Below are positions 22,411 through 24,608 of a stretch of DNA of 24,608 nt, piece after piece. Every line of letters begins with the position of its first letter. Position 1 is the first letter of the stretch. Below the pieces are notes generated by a model. It searched no databases, was not told where the DNA came from, and saw nothing but the letters and a program-made list of their open reading frames with translations. The position numbers and the translations under genes are program-made. Origin of the DNA: UBA4729 sp038236865 (lineage in GTDB: Bacteria > Patescibacteriota > Saccharimonadia > Saccharimonadales > UBA4665); NCBI GenBank assembly GCA_038236865.1, contig JBBRZI010000012.1, forward strand, positions 1 through 24,608, written 5' to 3'.

Positions 22411-22977
22411 CTACTGGGGGATGGAGCGGTAGACGGTGAGCCAGTTGCCGGCGATTTCGTGCTGGGCAGTTTCGAGTGTCATGCTGCCGTTGCAGACTTG
22501 GTGGTGGAGGTAATTCTCGACCGTATCTTTTTGATGAAAACCCGGTGTCGGGTTGGCCGGTTCGGGCCAGAGATTGGCGATATCGTTTGAGCCGCCGAGC
22601 TCGAGGCTGATAAGGTGATCCACTTCGTATTGGCCGGTGGTGTGGCTAATAATGCCATATTCGGCGTAGACCGCCTGTTTCTGGCTGGCGGGAACGTTCC
22701 TGACCGATTGACTATAGCCCGCCACGCAAACTTTATCCTTTGTGCTGGCAACAAAAATGGCGCCTGGCGTGCAGGCGCTGTCGGCCAGTGGGCCATTAGT
22801 CTGGCAGTTACTAACTTTTGTCCTGACCCCGAGCGCCGGCGCAACCGTGCTTGTGGTGAAGGCCTGAGAACTGCTGGTGCCTAGGCTGGGCGCCGGTACG
22901 TGCAGACGCGACAAGGCATAGGAAAATGCCAATACGAAAACAAGTAACAATATAAGTGTGAGCGCATCTTTTTTCAT
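22411..22977 (-). CDS. Secreted or membrane-anchored HNH-type nuclease
   Basis: A 188-residue protein. MKKDA plus a hydrophobic segment (6-22) is a signal peptide or anchor, followed by a Ser/Thr/Pro-rich spacer. The C-terminal domain has EVDHLISLELGGSNDIANLWPEPAN (118-142), an HNH pattern with His121, Asn131/Asn135 and His148 as likely catalytic and metal residues. Four Cys (58, 69, 84, 162) could form extracellular disulphides. A secreted nuclease would fit salvage of external DNA or RNA by a nucleotide-dependent cell (inference). The ATG at 22977 is chosen for the classic MKK n-region; the ATG at 22995 is equally possible, as neither has a ribosome site. The likely -10 is TATACT at 23033-23038. 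Confidence 0.8.
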   Translation of the reverse strand: MKKDALTLILLLVFVLAFSYALSRLHVPAPSLGTSSSQAFTTSTVAPALGVRTKVSNCQTNGPLADSACTPGAIFVASTKDKVCVAGYSQSVRNVPASQKQAVYAEYGIISHTTGQYEVDHLISLELGGSNDIANLWPEPANPTPGFHQKDTVENYLHHQVCNGSMTLETAQHEIAGNWLTVYRSIPQ

Positions 22978-23032
22978 GTTTGTAGGTAAAGGCATGCTGC
23001 GATCAGGTGCAATCGCCTCACGCCTTAGGTTC

Positions 23033-23038
23033 AGTATA
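23033..23038 (-). promoter_or_regulatory. -10 box of the HNH nuclease gene
   Basis: TATACT on the minus strand, just after the stop of the 24-codon ORF. It predicts a leader of about 30-50 nt, depending on which start codon is used. Confidence 0.45.
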
Positions 23039-23046
23039 CGGGGTGC

Positions 23047-23121
23047 TTAACGTTCGTTTTCGCTGAGTTCGTCGTTTAGAAACACTTGTTCAATGAGTAT
23101 CGGTTGCTTAGTTTTGCCCAT
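23047..23121 (-). CDS. 24-residue microprotein candidate
   Basis: A 24-codon frame starting MGKTKQPILI and ending ELSENER before TAA. It is polar, acidic in its second half and has no membrane segment. AAAGGAGG lies 4 nt before the ATG, the best ribosome site in the window. It sits between the large unknown gene and the HNH nuclease on the same strand, behind nested inverted repeats. A stand-alone peptide, a leader peptide, or a fortuitous ORF are all possible. Confidence 0.4.
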   Translation of the reverse strand: MGKTKQPILIEQVFLNDELSENER

Positions 23122-23145
23122 GGAGCCTCCTTTACTCCTTAGATG

Positions 23146-23185
23146 GTACGTTACTAAAGCACTACCGGTATGTAAGATAACGTAC
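23146..23185. promoter_or_regulatory. Nested inverted repeat upstream of the 24-codon ORF
   Basis: GTACGTTA (23146-23153) and TAACGTAC (23178-23185) form a perfect 8-bp dyad. The 8-bp palindrome TACCGGTA (23163-23170) lies near its centre. It could be an operator or an RNA hairpin in the leader of the microprotein ORF. Confidence 0.45.
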
Positions 23186-23230
23186 ACCTCTCATAAGCTT
23201 CGATCATCGCGAGGCGCTGGGGCTGGGCTA

Positions 23231-24608
23231 CTACTTGGCGAACTTAACGGTGTCTCGGCGGACGGCTCGAGCGATGCGTCTACGTCGTTTCGTGCCAATA
23301 TGGAGCTGCTTATTGGCGTAGCCAAAAGCCATGGCGAGAGGCACGACTTTAGCATCCTCGGCGGTGTCCCTGAGGAAGATCTCGCGGTCGGGGAAGCGCT
23401 TTGCTAAACGCACTGGCAATAAATTCCACGAATCAAGCGCTGCCGTCACAATCATTTTGTTTGGTTCATAGGCGACGTCTGCGATAAGCCCGGCGATGGT
23501 TATTGAGTCGGGTGACTCCTCGTAAATGAGCTTAATTCTGGACTCTGCGAGTAAGCTTTCAATCGCGACGCTGGGCAGCCGGGAACCTATGTCAGCAAGA
23601 CTGGTGCAGGACGTCGGTAATTGGCTGCTCAGGCTAGCCACAAGGCTATCGATAATCGGCTTAACATCTAAGGGATCGAGACTGCGGGCGGCGAGTTGGC
23701 GCAGCTCACGGACGGTTTCGTGCAGCGCCAGTAGCTTGGGCAGTGTTCGAGCGGCCCTGGGCAGGTCGCCCGTTATAACCCGGCGGATGAGGAACTCATT
23801 CATTTCAGCCGATCCAGTCGCCGCTTCGGATTTTATGTGCCCGGTTGCGACGTCATCGAAAAATAATTCCTTGACGACTCTGGCGCTGCCGTCCCGAGCG
23901 ACCACGGACTTTTGGATGCGATAGGTGCAGCGTTCGGGGGCCGCCTTTTCCAAGAACTCCACGCTTTTAACGGCGCTGGCGCCGCGGACGGTGTCGATAT
24001 TTTTAGGCATGACCTGCATTTCCTCTTTGGATACGCCCTTGGTGGTCCTTTGGGTTTTAACTTCCGACATTATCTGAAGCATGAACGGCGATCCGACTAC
24101 GAACTTGGTGTCTTCGGGTATCGTCGTTTCGGGCATCAAGCGCCGGTAGGTACCACGGCGGTCAATAAAGCCCTTATCGTGGGCAATCATAATTTCATCG
24201 GCCCCGGCAATTAGGCACTCGGTGATTTGGACACGCTCAGTGTCATCTTTGACCTTATCGAGCTTGGCGGGATCGAGCTGCTCGGCCTCGCATATCTTAA
24301 GGAAGGTATCACGAGCCCGGATAAAGCGCTTTTCGGTAATATCGTGGTCCTCGAAGAAATCACCTGTCTTGTGGAGCGCAACGGTAAAAACATCCATCTC
24401 GCGTAGTACGTCAGAGGTTTGACCTTCGGATAAGGCCTGCCAGCGTTTCTGACTATCTTTGTGATACTGCACGATACCTTTGGCCCCCTGGACGGCAACG
24501 GCAGCGGCGACGTGGAGCGCGACCGATTCGCTATACTTGGGGTCACGCGCTGTTACGACCGACAGCGCCAAGTTGGGCTCGAGTGGCAAAAACTCCAAAT
24601 CTTGCCCG
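23231..24608 (-). CDS. Large hypothetical protein, 5' end beyond the window
   Basis: At least 458 residues are visible and the frame stays open to the window edge. The TTG at 24598 is not a convincing start, since the reading before it (GQDLEFLPLEP) continues smoothly. I do not recognise a family. The N-terminal visible part has a small hydrophobic stretch (SVALHVAAAVAVQGAKGIVQ); the middle is charged and helical (EMDVFTVALHKTGDFFEDHD onward), with no metal or nucleotide motif I can name; the C-terminus is strongly basic (KRRRRIARAVRR), as in nucleic-acid-binding tails. No signal peptide or membrane helix is seen in the visible part. Confidence 0.75.
   Translation of the reverse strand, partial: GQDLEFLPLEPNLALSVVTARDPKYSESVALHVAAAVAVQGAKGIVQYHKDSQKRWQALSEGQTSDVLREMDVFTVALHKTGDFFEDHDITEKRFIRARDTFLKICEAEQLDPAKLDKVKDDTERVQITECLIAGADEIMIAHDKGFIDRRGTYRRLMPETTIPEDTKFVVGSPFMLQIMSEVKTQRTTKGVSKEEMQVMPKNIDTVRGASAVKSVEFLEKAAPERCTYRIQKSVVARDGSARVVKELFFDDVATGHIKSEAATGSAEMNEFLIRRVITGDLPRAARTLPKLLALHETVRELRQLAARSLDPLDVKPIIDSLVASLSSQLPTSCTSLADIGSRLPSVAIESLLAESRIKLIYEESPDSITIAGLIADVAYEPNKMIVTAALDSWNLLPVRLAKRFPDREIFLRDTAEDAKVVPLAMAFGYANKQLHIGTKRRRRIARAVRRDTVKFAK

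Noticed and set aside
23093..23407. 104-codon plus-strand frame
   Set aside because: It overlaps the antisense of the 24-codon ORF and the C-terminus of the large unknown gene and has low-complexity content. No start signals are visible.

Overview
The window reads as chromosomal DNA of a small-genome bacterium, most likely of the Patescibacteria/CPR and probably Candidatus Saccharibacteria (TM7). This is inference from gene content and style: moderate GC, very tight packing, standard code with TGA stops, a compact pgl-gnd-zwf operon, two MarP-like CvpA/trypsin proteases, a membrane-anchored Clp-type ATPase and many short proteins without clear homologues. An actinobacterial relative is the main alternative. 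There are no insertion sequences, integrases, CRISPR arrays or rRNA genes. The window is open at its right end, where a gene runs off the edge.

Layout. 1-341 is non-coding, with a hairpin and two short tRNA-like remnants. 342-2894 (minus) holds a degenerate NAD(P)HX-dehydratase-like protein, a HAD-IB phosphatase and a proline iminopeptidase; the last two overlap by 4 nt. 3004-3366 (plus) is an unknown small protein. 3490-4289 (minus) is exonuclease III broken by a 1-nt shift in a run of five A. 4374-5096 (plus) is UMP kinase. 5164-7885 (minus) pairs a small membrane protein with a membrane-anchored two-domain Clp ATPase. 7988-8512 (minus) is unknown. 8549-9288 carries an intact tRNA-Ser(GGA) with its terminator, a stray 5' tRNA-Ser fragment and hairpins. 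9289-11548 (plus) is a small Cys-containing membrane peptide, a MacB-type ABC ATPase and its permease, all overlapping. 11567-12949 (minus) is an NRAMP-related metal transporter.

13198-18770 is a carbohydrate and envelope block. pgl, gnd and zwf (minus, overlapping) make up the oxidative pentose phosphate branch, glucose-6-P to ribulose-5-P plus two reduced cofactors. They are flanked by two paralogous MarP-like membrane serine proteases pointing away from each other. 18819-19613 (minus) holds a small Cys/His protein and a glycine-tailed RRM protein whose Shine-Dalgarno sequence lies in a hairpin. 20083-22276 (plus) is a four-helix membrane protein and an ABC-F ATPase. 22411-24608 (minus) holds a secreted HNH-type nuclease, a 24-codon ORF with a strong Shine-Dalgarno, and a large partial protein of unknown function.

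A feature across the window is that many first-in-operon genes have a TANNNT box 6-12 nt before the ATG and no Shine-Dalgarno, which suggests leaderless or nearly leaderless mRNAs. Downstream operon genes, and genes with longer leaders, more often carry GGAGG-like sites.
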